From Thraustochytrium sp. TN22 (taxonomy: Eukaryota > Sar > Bigyra > Thraustochytrida > Thraustochytriidae), in assembly GCA_013306675.1 (NCBI GenBank), contig JABLUY010000121.1, positions 44,622 to 108,621 on the forward strand: a stretch of 64,000 nt of DNA. Reading direction: 5' to 3'. Positions within the stretch are counted from its first letter, which is position 1, and each line of letters begins with the position of its first letter. Both the position numbers and the translations under genes were made by a program. Of this stretch, positions 1-10,255 are shown in pieces. Below the pieces are notes generated by a model that had not been told where the DNA came from, made no database searches, and worked only from the letters and a program-made list of their open reading frames with translations.

Positions 1-137
1 GCGCCGCCGGCGCGTGCCCGGCGAGCAACGGCTAAGCGGCGCGTGGCCGCGGCGGCGGCGGCGGCGACGGCGGCTCGGAGCGCGCCGAGGCGGACTCGAA
101 GTTCTTGGAGGCGCTCGGGCGCGGCGGCGCGGCAAGG

Positions 138-2588
138 ATGGCGGACCCGCGCGTGGAAGGCGGCGCTCGCGGGGCGGGCGGCGCGAGCATGGCGACCTCG
201 TTCAAGAGCCGGGCAACGTCGATCTCGCGCGACCAGCTGTCCTCGGCCGGCACGGCGACGAGGTCTGGCTTGGGGCTGGAGGCGGAGGACGAGCAGGCGC
301 AGCAGCAGCAGCAGCAGCAGCAGCAGCGGGCGCAGGCACTGGGCGCAGGGGCGCTTGTGAGCCTGTGCGAGGAAATGCTCAAGACCTTCGATCCGGTGGT
401 GATGACGCTGGACTCGCATGCGGAGGCGAGGCTGGAGAAGCGCAGCGACCTGTGCGCGTCAGACAAGGAATTTGCGAAGCAGGTGCTGTACGGCTGCGTG
501 CGCTACAAGTCGGTGCTCAAGACGCTGATTACGAGCTTCTACTTCAACAACGGTGCGACGACGTCGCGCGCGGATTACACCAAGTACATGGTGTTGGCGT
601 ACCTGGCGCTCTTCCGGCTGGAGGAGATGGGGTTTGCAGCATTTGCGCGGCTGGTGCGCGCGCAGGCTGCGGAGAAGATGCACGTCTTTCTAGCGTACGT
701 CTTCGACAAGGCGACGCTGGAGAGGTGGGTCAAGGACAAGTGGATCGAGTACCTGGACCTGGGCTTCGTGGAGGGCGTCCTAATGGCAGGCGTGGAGCGC
801 GCACAGGTGCAGGTGCGCGCGCTGAACGATGAGCTGAGCGAGGCGGCCTTTGGCAAGGCACAGCTTCGGGAGGCGGCTGCGGCGTTGGCCGCCAACAGTG
901 GGCTGCCGGAGGCCATGCGCAAGGCACCGACAGTCCCGAAGCCGTTCAAGATCACGCCGGCGCGGCCGGTGCGTGTGCCGGTACCCATGAAGATCCCGCA
1001 GAGCGTGCGCGCAAACCCGGTGCCCAAGGCGCTGAACGAGCGCAGCTTGGCGGACATCGAGGCGGAGCGCGAGGCGGCGCGATCGCGCGCCTCGGAGGAG
1101 ACGCGGCTCAAGTACGCCAAGGACGAGAGCTTCCAGCTGAGCGAGACCAAGGACACGCTGACCAAGGCCGTGGAGGCCCAGGAGCGCGAGCTGCAGAAGA
1201 TCCTCAACAAGCGATTTACGGCCAAGCCGGCGCCCGACTTCGAGTCGCAGGAGGGCAGCGTGAAGCTGAACACAGCGGCTATTCTGCGCGAGGACGCGCT
1301 CTACAAGAAAAAGCAGGAGCTGGAGGCGCAGGTGCTTCGCGCGTACGAAGAGGACCTGCGCGACTCGACAGAGTTCTATGCGTGGCAGACGGCGCAGCGC
1401 GAGGAGGACGAGAAGCAGCGGCTGCGGCAGGTGGAGGAGCGGCGGCTGGCCAGTGTGCTCTCGCAGGAGAAGGCCAAGGAGGCGCAGGAGCGCAAGATCG
1501 AGGACAACCGGCGCGTGGCGCAGGAGCTAAACGCGGAAAGCCGTGCGATTCAGGTGCTGGCGCAAGAACACAGCGAGGATGTGGTCCGTGAGAAGCGCGG
1601 CCTGGTGCAGGAGGCGCAGAGCCGGCGTGACGCTCCGCGCGTCGAGCGCGACAAGGTGGCGGCCCGCAATCGCGAGCAGATGCGCGCGACGCGCGAGGAG
1701 CAGCGGCGCCTCGAGGCACGCAAGCGGCGCGAGCAGGCCGAGGAGCAGGAGCGCCGCAACGACCTCATCCGGCGCATCCGCGCGCTGGAGCGCGTGCCCA
1801 CCGTGCGCGTCAAGCAATTTGACCCAACCGAGAGCGGCGGCCACGGCCTGCTGGACGAGATGTCGCTAGTTGAGCTCAAGGAGCGCCTCGCGATGAACGA
1901 GGCCAAGTACGCCAAGGAGCAGGACCTGCTGCGCCGCAAGATTATCTCTGGCAAGGTGGAGAAGGAAAAGGCCATGCAGGGCCGCCTGCAGGAGATCCGC
2001 CGCGCGCGCGAGGCCGCCGCCGCCGCCAACCGCCGCGCGCGCCGCCAGCAGCGCGAGCGCGAGGCCGAACGCCAGCAGCTCGAGCAGGAGCTGCGCGACG
2101 AGGCCAAGCTCAAGCTCGTCGACCGCCTCGCGGACGTGCGTGCGGCGCGCGAGGCCGAGATCCGCCACCTCCAGGACGAAGAGGACCGCCTGCAGAAGCG
2201 CAACCTGTTCCTCGGCGCCGCCAAGGATCAGGTCGAGGCCAAGGTGTACGAGGAGCTCATCAAGGGCAAGGAGCGCAAGGCGCGCGACGACCAGCGCCGC
2301 GCCCAGCTCGAGGCCGCCGCCGCCGAGGCAATCCGTTCTCGTGACCTCTCCGTGCGCGACACCTACCGCCGGCGCCAGGCCGCTCTCCGCCGCCAGAAGG
2401 ACGCCGACGCCGCCGCCTCGCTCGAGTCCGCGCGCAACAAGACCAAGGCCAAGAACTTTGATCTCTTCAAGGACAAGCGCGCTCAGGTCCAGTCCGAGCA
2501 CGCCCGCCGCCACGCCGCCCAGGCCAAGCTCGACGCCGTCAACCCGTACGCCACTCGCATTCGCGACCCTGCCAACCGCCCGCCGTGA
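138..2588 (+). CDS. CFAP99: CFAP99-like cilia- and flagella-associated protein
   Basis: This 816-residue protein resembles CFAP99, a conserved axonemal protein of motile cilia. The N-terminal third (about residues 60-230) is globular and carries the family signature around GCVRYKSVLK, followed by YLALFRLEEMGF and a run ending in FVEGVLMAG. A linker with repeated P-V-P and A-N-P-V-P segments follows. Residues about 320-800 are almost unbroken, highly charged coiled coil rich in E, R, K, A and Q. The polyglutamine run near residue 57 is encoded by CAG codons. An in-frame TAA at 33 closes the frame upstream, and the first ATG is at 138 with A at -3; a second ATG at 189 is a possible alternative. 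No intron is needed. The family call rests on remembered resemblance of the N-terminal domain; coiled coil alone would not identify it. Confidence 0.7.
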   Translation: MADPRVEGGARGAGGASMATSFKSRATSISRDQLSSAGTATRSGLGLEAEDEQAQQQQQQQQQRAQALGAGALVSLCEEMLKTFDPVVMTLDSHAEARLEKRSDLCASDKEFAKQVLYGCVRYKSVLKTLITSFYFNNGATTSRADYTKYMVLAYLALFRLEEMGFAAFARLVRAQAAEKMHVFLAYVFDKATLERWVKDKWIEYLDLGFVEGVLMAGVERAQVQVRALNDELSEAAFGKAQLREAAAALAANSGLPEAMRKAPTVPKPFKITPARPVRVPVPMKIPQSVRANPVPKALNERSLADIEAEREAARSRASEETRLKYAKDESFQLSETKDTLTKAVEAQERELQKILNKRFTAKPAPDFESQEGSVKLNTAAILREDALYKKKQELEAQVLRAYEEDLRDSTEFYAWQTAQREEDEKQRLRQVEERRLASVLSQEKAKEAQERKIEDNRRVAQELNAESRAIQVLAQEHSEDVVREKRGLVQEAQSRRDAPRVERDKVAARNREQMRATREEQRRLEARKRREQAEEQERRNDLIRRIRALERVPTVRVKQFDPTESGGHGLLDEMSLVELKERLAMNEAKYAKEQDLLRRKIISGKVEKEKAMQGRLQEIRRAREAAAAANRRARRQQREREAERQQLEQELRDEAKLKLVDRLADVRAAREAEIRHLQDEEDRLQKRNLFLGAAKDQVEAKVYEELIKGKERKARDDQRRAQLEAAAAEAIRSRDLSVRDTYRRRQAALRRQKDADAAASLESARNKTKAKNFDLFKDKRAQVQSEHARRHAAQAKLDAVNPYATRIRDPANRPP

Positions 2589-4058
2589 TCCTTTGATGCA
2601 TTGCTCAGGCTGACCATGATCTTGATTTCGCCACCGACTGACTGCCAGTGAGGCAGCCTCTCTGGCTGCAGGCTGCAAGAGGCGCGTTGATTTTTCCCCA
2701 CCATGTGCCAGTGGCACGCGCCGATGGCCCGTGCGGGCATCGTCGGCCATGAGATGATCGCGGATCTCGCGCTTGACTCCGTCCAATGCGTCCACTGACA
2801 TGCCTGTGGCCGCTCGTCCGACTCGGAGCCCTCGGAGCGGCCGAGCACCCGTTCTCGCCTGCGAGCAGGATCCGAGAGCCTAGCTTGGCTCGTTATCATG
2901 ATGACGTCTTGTCCCGCCGCCGGGCCGCCCCAAAATGGCCGCAATAAACGCGCCAGGCCAAGATCTTTGCCAAGAACGTCACCAGCGCCCAGCCAACCGC
3001 AGGCAGCCGTGCACGTCGACGTTCTTGCCAGAACCACCCTCGCAGTCAGCTCCGAGCGTGGCGTCCATGGCGGCGCCCGGAACATCATCAGCTAGGCCTA
3101 AGTTAACAAAGAACTGGTCGAGTCGTGCAGTGAGCCATGGCACAGGCTGCAGCCAGGCGGAGAGCAGCGCGAGGAAGGCTGACGCTTCTGCGAGCAGCCA
3201 GACGTTGCTCAGAAGGAGGCTGGGATCCGAGTCCTGACAACGTAAGATACTTCCTCTTCTTCTTTAGGCTAGACGACGAGTGCCAACGACCGAAGCCTCA
3301 CTGCACATCTATCCCGCCCTGACTCGATGATGCCTTGCGCCAGAGCCGCACGTTGCCGTGCGCCCCTCTGGCCCCCCTGCGCCCACTGGCAGCCCGCCCC
3401 CCTGCGGCGCAGTTCCGCGGGAGTTCCCCCTCCCAGGCCGCCAGAGGGGCGCGCCGCCGCCGCCACCCGTTCCCCACTGGCGGCGCGGCGCGATCCGCCC
3501 CCCTGCGCGGCCCAGTGGGCGCCCTCACAGCAGCCGAAGGGGGATCAAGGGCGCGCAGCAGGCGCGGATGAGGGCTGGCGAGGCGGCGTGAGGAGGCAGC
3601 CAGGGCGCCAACCACCGCTTATTAGAACGACTACGCCGCTCCGGTCGGAGACTCAGGTACGTGCGCCCGCGCGGCGGCGGCGGCGCGCGGCCGGCGCCGC
3701 CCGCGCCGCCGCGCCGCCCGCGCCGCCCGCGCCGCGCCGCGGCCCGCGCCCGCCGCCGGGATGATGAGGCGGACGGCCGCGTCATGACCATGACCATGGC
3801 GAGCACCAGGATGATGCGCGACGTGCGCGGCCCTGGCCGCTCGCGCCGCCCGGCGCGCGCCCGCGCCGCCCGGCGCGGGCGGCTGGGCGGCCAGCCTGCG
3901 GCCGGCCCCGCGCGCGGCCGCCCGCGCGCGGCCGCCCGCGCGCCGCGGCCTCGCTCGCGGGGACGGCGGATGGCGGAGGCCAGGGGGCACGAGGTGCAGG
4001 CGAGGGCGAACAAGCACACTAACGACGCGGAGGGGAGCGCAGAGCAGCAGCAGGCAAG
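2589..4058. other. intergenic spacer between CFAP99-like gene and eIF1A
   Basis: I see no convincing gene here. The left half should hold the 3' UTR of the upstream gene. The right part (about 3660-3960) is extremely GC-rich, mostly CGCC/GCGC, and leads directly into eIF1A, so it probably contains that gene's promoter and 5' UTR. The open frames crossing it are products of base composition. Confidence 0.5.
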
Positions 4059-4591
4059 ATGCCGAAGAATAAGGGCAAGGGCGGCAAGAACCGCCGCAGG
4101 GGCAAGAACGAGGGCGAGGAGAAGCGCGAGCTGGTCTTCAAGGAGGACGGCCAGGAGTACGCGCAGGTGCTGCGCATGCTGGGCAACGGCCGCCTGGAGG
4201 CGCAGTGCTTCGACGGCAACAAGCGTCTGGCCCACATTCGCGGCAAGATGCGCAAGAAGGTCTGGGTGGCCGCCGGTGACATCATCCTGGTGGGCCTGCG
4301 CTCGTTCCAGGACGACAAGTGCGACGTCATCCTCAAGTACAGCCCCGAGGAGGCGCGGAGTCTCAAGGCATACAAGGAGATCCCCGACACGGCCAAGATT
4401 AACGAGGGTGCCGTGAACGAGGAGGACGACGAGGAGGACGACTGCGGTACGTTTCGCCCTCCTGCCCCAGGACCGGGACCGGGCACTTCACTCTCCGAGG
4501 AACACTCGCCGCTCCGAGACGGATCAACTAACTCTCTCTCGGCCCTCTTGGTCGCACGCTTCACGCAGCCTTCACCTTCGATGACATCTAA
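4059..4591 (+). CDS. EIF1A: translation initiation factor eIF1A, two exons
   Basis: eIF1A binds the A site of the 40S subunit and helps scanning and start-codon selection. Exon 1 (4059-4446) begins [18 protein letters not shown], the basic N-terminal tail of the family, and continues through the OB fold with [20 protein letters not shown] and [14 protein letters not shown], ending in an acidic run. Exon 1 stops at TGCG followed by the donor GTACGT. Exon 2 (4569-4591) starts after an acceptor CAG; the joined codon GCC is followed by FTFDDI and TAA at 4589-4591. This restores the expected acidic C-terminal tip of eIF1A, which in known systems contacts eIF5B. The spliced protein is 136 residues, close to the usual 140-odd. 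Without splicing the frame stays open to 4910 and loses the tip, so the splice is well supported. Confidence 0.93.
4447..4568 (+). other. spliceosomal intron in eIF1A
   Basis: A 122-nt intron with donor GTACGT and acceptor CACGCAG. A CTAAC branch-point match in CAACTAACTCTCTC lies upstream of a pyrimidine-rich stretch. It interrupts the codon after its first base (phase 1). Confidence 0.85.
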
Positions 4592-5254
4592 TTGCCGACT
4601 GCTCGCAGAGCCTGCGCGTCGCCGCGGGCTGCGGCCAGCAAGCCGCTTCCGCCGCAGCCCCGGCCGCCACTACCCGCTCGCGACGGCTCGCATTGCGTGC
4701 GCTGCGCTCGCAGCGCGCCCTGCGCCGCTAGCTATGCCTCCCTTTCCATCTTATTCTCCCGTCGACCGCCGCTCCCGCGCGGTCTGGCCACCTGAGGATA
4801 ACAGTTCACGTTGTTTTCATCTCAGTTCATGCGTGACAGCACACCGCTGTTTCCCTTCTTCGCCACGCCGAAAAGAAGGAAAGAAGACCCTTGTGCTTGA
4901 CTGTGAGTGAGGCACTCCAATGGCCCGCCGCATCAAGGTCTCAGTTGAGCGGTCTGCTGTGCGGCCCTCTGCATTATTTTATTCTTGCCGCCCTCGCCAT
5001 GACGACGGCGCCACGAGAATGCATCTCTACCTATCTCTACCTCTGGTCGCGCACGCACGTGGCGCTGTTTCGAGACGTTGCTCTGCGTCTGGCTCCGGCT
5101 CGCGGCGCAATGATTGAAGTCAGTTGAGTTTTTCGGCCGAGCCCCTGACAGTGCTGGCCCGGGCTTGCCAGTGCTAGTTGTCGGTTACGTGCGGCACGCC
5201 TCTAGCTGCAAGCATGCATGGCAGGAAACCGTCGCTGCTGCGTTGCGTGCGGCG

Positions 5255-5362
5255 CTCACTAGTCTTGCGGTCACTGGACTCTTGCTGTTTGCATTGCTGC
5301 GTTGCGCGCTCACTAGTCTTACGATCACTGGACTCTTGCTGTTTGCATTTGCACTCTGTATG
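5255..5362. repeat. tandem duplication, 54-bp period
   Basis: Two copies of a 54-bp unit starting with CTCACTAGTCTT at 5255 and 5309 and containing CACTGGACTCTTGCTGTTTG. They differ at a few positions only, so the duplication is recent. Confidence 0.8.
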
Positions 5363-5478
5363 AGCTTCAGCTGCACAGAGTCCATCACACGGACGAATAT
5401 TGGCTTGCCTCGGGAGTTTGCCTCGCTTGAAGCGTGTGGCACGGTGCTGACGCGCTCGCCAGGACATCGAGTAGTCTG

Positions 5479-5715
5479 CGCATCTGCACGAGAGTTATCC
5501 GTTCGCTCGTCGCTTTGGTAGGCGTGCAATGGGCAGGCGCTGGGAGGCCCTGACAGACTTGATGAACAGCGCAAATAGTTTTCGCTTCTACTTATGCGCA
5601 TCTGCACGAGACTTATCCGTTCGCTCGTCGCCGTGGTATGCTGGCATTATGGCAGGCGCTGGGAGGCCCTGACGAACTCGCTGAACAGCGCATGGGTTGG
5701 TTGCAGAACACGAAT
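5479..5715. repeat. tandem duplication, about 118-bp period
   Basis: Two imperfect copies, each starting CATCTGCACGAGA (5481 and 5599) and continuing through GCTGGGAGGCCCTGAC and GAACAGCGCA. The second copy runs almost to the first pseudo-cyclase gene, so it may lie in that gene's promoter or 5' UTR. Confidence 0.75.
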
Positions 5716-5775
5716 GTGTTGCAGACAGCAGCTGGAGGGCGGTAACGAGGCGGCGCCCAGCTCGAGCGCGACGTG

Positions 5776-8700
5776 ATGCGGGTCACGCTGGATGAGAGCA
5801 GCTGGCTGTCGCATGCGGGCGCGGACTGGATCGGGCAGGCCGTACAGGTTCCGGTCGCGCAGTCTGCACAGCCATGGGCACAAAAAATCTGTTTCCGGCC
5901 GCAGCGCGCAGCTCAAACCGCATCTCGGCATTCCCCTGGGAGCAATCACCACGAGAGCGGCGCAGTCCTTCCCTCGACCGGGTCCTCCGGACTTCTCCTG
6001 CCACGAACCGGGTCCTCCGGCCTTCTCCTGCCACGAACCGGGTCCTCGACTCGATCAGGCATTGCTCGGGCCTCGAGAAGAAGAAGCTCCGGCGCGTTCT
6101 CGATCCAGAAAGTTTCCGCGGCGATCAGTCTACAGCGCTGGTGGCAGGAACGCGCGCGGCGGCTTGCGACAAGGCGAAGTCTCGACCTCGTGGCGAGAAT
6201 CCAAGACGAGCTGCAGGCGATGGAGCCTGGCGGCACGCAACTGAACGAGCTGCACTCCCACCTGCAGCGCCTCATCCCGACAGACGTCTCTCGCGCGGTG
6301 CATTTGTCATGTACCAGTGTGCAGGTAGGCGCGTACACACGGCGTAGGGGCGCCGCAATCGTGATGTCCTTGCGAGGGTTTTCGGCGCTCCTAGACAGCA
6401 TTGCCGCCCAAGACGCCCAGGGCCTGCCCGTGAGATCGCGCTCGGCATCAACCAGCGGCGCGCACAGCACTCCATCGCGAACATCCGACTTTCAGTCTAG
6501 TTTGGCAATGCAGGTTGCTGAACGCTTCTGGGACGCTGTGCTCGCTTGCGTCGAGCGCTATGACTGCGATCTTTTCGATGTTCGAGGCGATGAAGTCTTC
6601 CTCACGACGACTGCTCCAGAACTCGCAGTTCAGCGCGCAGGCACTGTGGCGACCCGTGTGCACGACCCAAATTTCGAAGATTGTGAGCGCCGCGCGATTC
6701 GGCTGGTGATCGACCTCACCCGTCTCATCAGGACTTTCGAAGCGGGGGAGGGGATCAACTTCCAAGCTCATGTGCAGCCCGCCTTTGGGGCTTCCTACGG
6801 TAGCCTTGACGTTCTCATCGTCGGGGGCCGTCTTGCACGGAGTTTCCCTGTTACAGTCGGAGGCGCCTGGCAGACGGCCCAAGCACATCTCGCTCTCGCT
6901 CGCGCAGAAGACCTCATTCTCGACGCCTCCTTCACCGCAGCCAGGCTCTTTCGGTCCCTCAATGATGATTATGCACGGGTGCAGTTGGGACGGCGTGAAG
7001 CAGAAGAGTTGTGGCGGATGACGGAGCCTCCGCAGGCAGCGACCACGCTCTCCGGCTTGCGAGCTCCAAAGACCGGCGGCCTGTACGGGAGTGCATCGAG
7101 CAGCCAAGGAGGCCTGCAACTGGGGTCGGGCCATGGCAGCAGCATCCTGCAATGGACGCACAGCGGCAGTAATAGCAGAAGCCAGCTCCATCGCCCAGGA
7201 GATAGTGGCCGCCAGTCGAGTAGGCAGAACCTATTCAAGGCAGACAAGGATCTCGACGCAGCGCCTGTGCGCGCGCCTTCACTCGGTGCCAAGGAATTTC
7301 AGGCCTGCCCAAAAGAGACCGCTGCCATGAGTCGCTTTGTGTCGGCTCGAACCATGGAAGACTTGGTGCATGGGTCGGTGCCCTTCCAAATGCGCAGGCG
7401 GCCAGGAAGCGTCCTACACGTGCACGTGAAGTGCCACGATGGCCCTGACGCGGCCCAAATCCTCCTGCAACGTTCCATATATCATTTGGAGACCGCCATC
7501 TTTGCGCACAACGGTGAGCTCGCTCGCGCGTACATGGATGAGCCCGACAGCTTCCACCTTGACATCCTCATGGGAATGACAACATCTGGACCTGAGCGTG
7601 ATGCCATCGCACTGATTCAGCGAGCCAGCGAGTACTTTCGGATCAGTGGAAGCCGCGCGACGCTCGGGCTGGCAACCGGGATCTGTACCATCGGGACGGT
7701 CGGCTCCGAGGCTCGGCGTGTCCCGGTGGTTCTAGGCACCGTCGCGCAGCTCGCCAGGGACCTCGCGGGAAAAGCCATGAGAGCGGCGCAAGAGTCTCGC
7801 CAGTGGCCGCTCGCGCTCGTTGATATTCAGACCTTCTTAGGTCTTCCCTTGTCGACTTCGCTCTCGTTCGTGGTCGGCGAAGTCTCCATCGATGGCTATG
7901 ACAGCAATATGCAGGTCTTCATCCCACTTATCGACACAGTGACCGGGGACATTGAGGAGGCAAAGGTGCTCTTGGCCCTTTCTGTGGCTGGCGATGCGCA
8001 GCGCGTCACTGTGATGGATGCGGTTGAAGAAGTTAAGCTGCACCAAATGATGAAGCGGCAGCAGGACGACCCGCTGGCCGAGCTGCGGCGCCTCGGCCGC
8101 ACGCTCGGGCGCAAACACACGGAGAACCTTTTGCACTGCTTCCGGGTGGTCACTGTCATGAGCACGATTAACGTAGAGATCGACAGTGACATTTTCGTCA
8201 AGGCCGTGGGCGACCGGATGGATGCGGAGGCTGCCTCCGGGGCGCTAGAGGTCATGACGAGGTCCTTGCAACTTCTCCGACCGCTCGGCAAGGACAATTA
8301 TGTCGTGAACGACCAGGAGGGCATCTTCGCGCCCGTCTACGCAAATCTTCTTTCGAGCTTTCGCGCAAATCTGCATCGGCGGCTCGCGGCCATCTACGAG
8401 GAGCGCCTTCTCACCGGCAATCTGTCAGCATGGTCCTTGGAGGCTGCCCACCTCGCCATTGGGAGTCACTTAAGCGCTGCCGGACCTGGATTTGGGCTAG
8501 CCGCCGCAACGCACATCAACCAGGCCCTGCCGGGCTTGGTGCCGAGGAACCCTGTCGTGGCGTCTGGGCTTGCGCATAAAGCAAGCACTATCACGCGTGC
8601 ATGGGCGACCGCACAGAAGAGTGCCGGTGAGTGCATTGCAGCTGAGGCCGCCTTGCTCACGTGCTTTATTGCGCAACGCGACAACATGCCTCGGCTTGCG

Positions 8701-9330
8701 GCCGCTGCCGCCGTCGTCTGCTTGCGCAGCTTCTCCACCCTGTCTCCGCTGCTCGAGCCTCCCTGCGGCCTCTGTCCCGGCACCTGTGAGCTTCCACAGA
8801 CTCTACGCCCGACTGATCCGCCTCCCTGCAGCTGCTTTGCTATGCGTCGCGAGCTGCTCGCGCGTCTCTTTGTCTATCAGGCAGACGACGCTGTCTCCCG
8901 GGCAAACTTCCGCTGCATCGAAGTCGCGCAGAAAGGGGCAACATTGTTCGCGCACGCGGTGCAGGTATCGCCCGACCGAGCAATCCTCTCAAATCGCCTC
9001 GCCAACGCCCGAGGTGGACATGGGTGTGAGCTGCTGCCCATTGCGGCTGAGAATCTCGAAGAGTTTGGCGCTGACTCGTCCTATACTACTGTTCCGGAGA
9101 ACTTCTTGCTGATTCTGCGCAACCGCCGCACAGCCAAGCTCGTTCTCAGCTCCATCGTACAGCTTGCTCAGCTCGGTGAGCTTCTCCTGGAGCAAGGACT
9201 AGACGCAAACTACTCTCTCGAGGAGTCATGCGCTGCTTCCACATTGCCGGACGCCTCGGCCCACCGTGCGGTGCCTTTGCCCTCCTCATCGCTCGAGCCA
9301 ACTCGCAGCCGAGTCTGCTCTTTGCAATAA
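5776..9330 (+). CDS. soluble adenylyl cyclase (ADCY10)-like protein A, probably catalytically inactive
   Basis: This 1184-residue protein has the order of soluble adenylyl cyclase: an N-terminal segment with an IQ-like ISLQRWWQERARR, a first class III cyclase-like domain (about 190-400), a second one (about 535-730, with LGLATGICTIGTVGSEA and a conserved VVLGTVAQLARDLA stretch), then a helical region (about 750-1180) like the part after the ATPase of ADCY10. No Walker A motif is visible, and the protein is shorter than the roughly 1600 residues of human ADCY10. The first metal-binding aspartate of domain 1 is replaced by serine (VMSLRGFS, about residue 198), although RGDE (about 272) keeps the second. 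It ends in CSLQ, a CaaX box. The preceding codon in the open frame is GTG, so I use the ATG at 5776. The next gene is its tandem paralogue. Function is probably regulatory or scaffolding rather than cAMP synthesis, which is inference. Confidence 0.7.
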   Translation: MRVTLDESSWLSHAGADWIGQAVQVPVAQSAQPWAQKICFRPQRAAQTASRHSPGSNHHESGAVLPSTGSSGLLLPRTGSSGLLLPRTGSSTRSGIARASRRRSSGAFSIQKVSAAISLQRWWQERARRLATRRSLDLVARIQDELQAMEPGGTQLNELHSHLQRLIPTDVSRAVHLSCTSVQVGAYTRRRGAAIVMSLRGFSALLDSIAAQDAQGLPVRSRSASTSGAHSTPSRTSDFQSSLAMQVAERFWDAVLACVERYDCDLFDVRGDEVFLTTTAPELAVQRAGTVATRVHDPNFEDCERRAIRLVIDLTRLIRTFEAGEGINFQAHVQPAFGASYGSLDVLIVGGRLARSFPVTVGGAWQTAQAHLALARAEDLILDASFTAARLFRSLNDDYARVQLGRREAEELWRMTEPPQAATTLSGLRAPKTGGLYGSASSSQGGLQLGSGHGSSILQWTHSGSNSRSQLHRPGDSGRQSSRQNLFKADKDLDAAPVRAPSLGAKEFQACPKETAAMSRFVSARTMEDLVHGSVPFQMRRRPGSVLHVHVKCHDGPDAAQILLQRSIYHLETAIFAHNGELARAYMDEPDSFHLDILMGMTTSGPERDAIALIQRASEYFRISGSRATLGLATGICTIGTVGSEARRVPVVLGTVAQLARDLAGKAMRAAQESRQWPLALVDIQTFLGLPLSTSLSFVVGEVSIDGYDSNMQVFIPLIDTVTGDIEEAKVLLALSVAGDAQRVTVMDAVEEVKLHQMMKRQQDDPLAELRRLGRTLGRKHTENLLHCFRVVTVMSTINVEIDSDIFVKAVGDRMDAEAASGALEVMTRSLQLLRPLGKDNYVVNDQEGIFAPVYANLLSSFRANLHRRLAAIYEERLLTGNLSAWSLEAAHLAIGSHLSAAGPGFGLAAATHINQALPGLVPRNPVVASGLAHKASTITRAWATAQKSAGECIAAEAALLTCFIAQRDNMPRLAAAAAVVCLRSFSTLSPLLEPPCGLCPGTCELPQTLRPTDPPPCSCFAMRRELLARLFVYQADDAVSRANFRCIEVAQKGATLFAHAVQVSPDRAILSNRLANARGGHGCELLPIAAENLEEFGADSSYTTVPENFLLILRNRRTAKLVLSSIVQLAQLGELLLEQGLDANYSLEESCAASTLPDASAHRAVPLPSSSLEPTRSRVCSLQ
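5979..6050 (+). repeat. in-frame 30-bp tandem repeat in pseudo-cyclase A
   Basis: About two and a half copies of a 30-bp unit beginning ACCGGGTCCTCCGG encode TGSSGLLLPR repeated in the N-terminal linker. The paralogue at 10828 lacks it, so it arose after the gene duplication. Confidence 0.85.
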
Positions 9331-9424
9331 ACATCTTTCCCGGTTTGCTGCCCGACACCGCGTTTCCTTGCCAGAAGACTACAGAGTCGCTGCATCCATG
9401 CATCCAACGCAAGGAGACCTCTGA

Positions 9425-9545
9425 GTCAGCTAGCTAGAGCTAACTTACGAGCAGCTAGCTAGCTAGCTAGAGCTAACTTACGACCAGCTAGCTAGCTAGA
9501 GCTAGAGCTAACTTACGTCCAGCTAGCTAGCTAGCTAAGTTACGC
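9425..9545. repeat. CTAG-rich tandem repeat, unit ending in AGCTAACTTACG
   Basis: Three to four copies of a unit of variable length made of (AGCT/GCTA) runs followed by AGAGCTAACTTACG, about 100 bp after the stop of pseudo-cyclase A. Each copy contains a variable number of GCTA tetramers, typical of slippage. Confidence 0.85.
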
Positions 9546-10255
9546 CGGGGCGTTTTGTTGTCCCAGGCAAAGGTGAACATCACGGACGCAACCGCAACGG
9601 CTAGGCCCTACCTCGCATGCTCACTCAGATTTATCCCTACCAGTACTACACTACCAGGGGGTACCAAGGGCCGCTGGGTTCAGATCGCGTCAAGTGTTCG
9701 AGTTGTTTCACAGACTCCACCCCACCTGCGACCAATGTAACGGGCCTCCCGTGAACGAGCAGCTGGCAGTACACTGTCGAGGCGAAGGATCTGTCGGCCC
9801 CGCAGCCGCCCGCAGGCCCATAAGGGCCCTTGTCTGCCCAAATCCGCAAGGATTTCCGGGAAAACCGCAACAAGTGACGACTCCCAGCGGCCAAGGTTCT
9901 GCGAAGTTCCGCATTCATGTCATGTAATGCCAGGCAGGCCAGGCTGGCACAGCAGGCCGGACTTGCGGCCGGCCAGCCTTGACGGCTCGAGGGAGTGGCA
10001 ACTGGCAAGATAACGAGCTCCCTCTGCACCTTGATTTGACCACCCCAAGCAGCTGGAGCTGCAGGAACCCTGCGGATCGCGGCAAATCCTTGATCAAAGG
10101 ACGGTGCGCCTCATGCTGTGAGCTAGCCTATTGAACGCGTCGGTGCCATTTCAAGTGCAGCAGTGAGTGGTTGAAGCGTTGCTTCAAAAGAAGGCGGACT
10201 CTTCGGTCGTCGGCACGGTTCCAGCGGCCATCTGCCTCTGACAACTTGAATGACG

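Larger units (their letters stand above)
4592..5775. other. intergenic spacer with short tandem duplications
   Basis: No gene is supported. The stretch holds the eIF1A 3' UTR and, toward the next gene, two local tandem duplications described separately (5255-5362 and 5479-5715). Confidence 0.5.

Noticed and set aside
4609-4910. Alternative eIF1A acceptor at 4608 (GCTCGCAG)
   Set aside because: It has a good branch point but would give a long Arg/Pro-rich tail; the acceptor at 4568 restores the family's FDDI ending.
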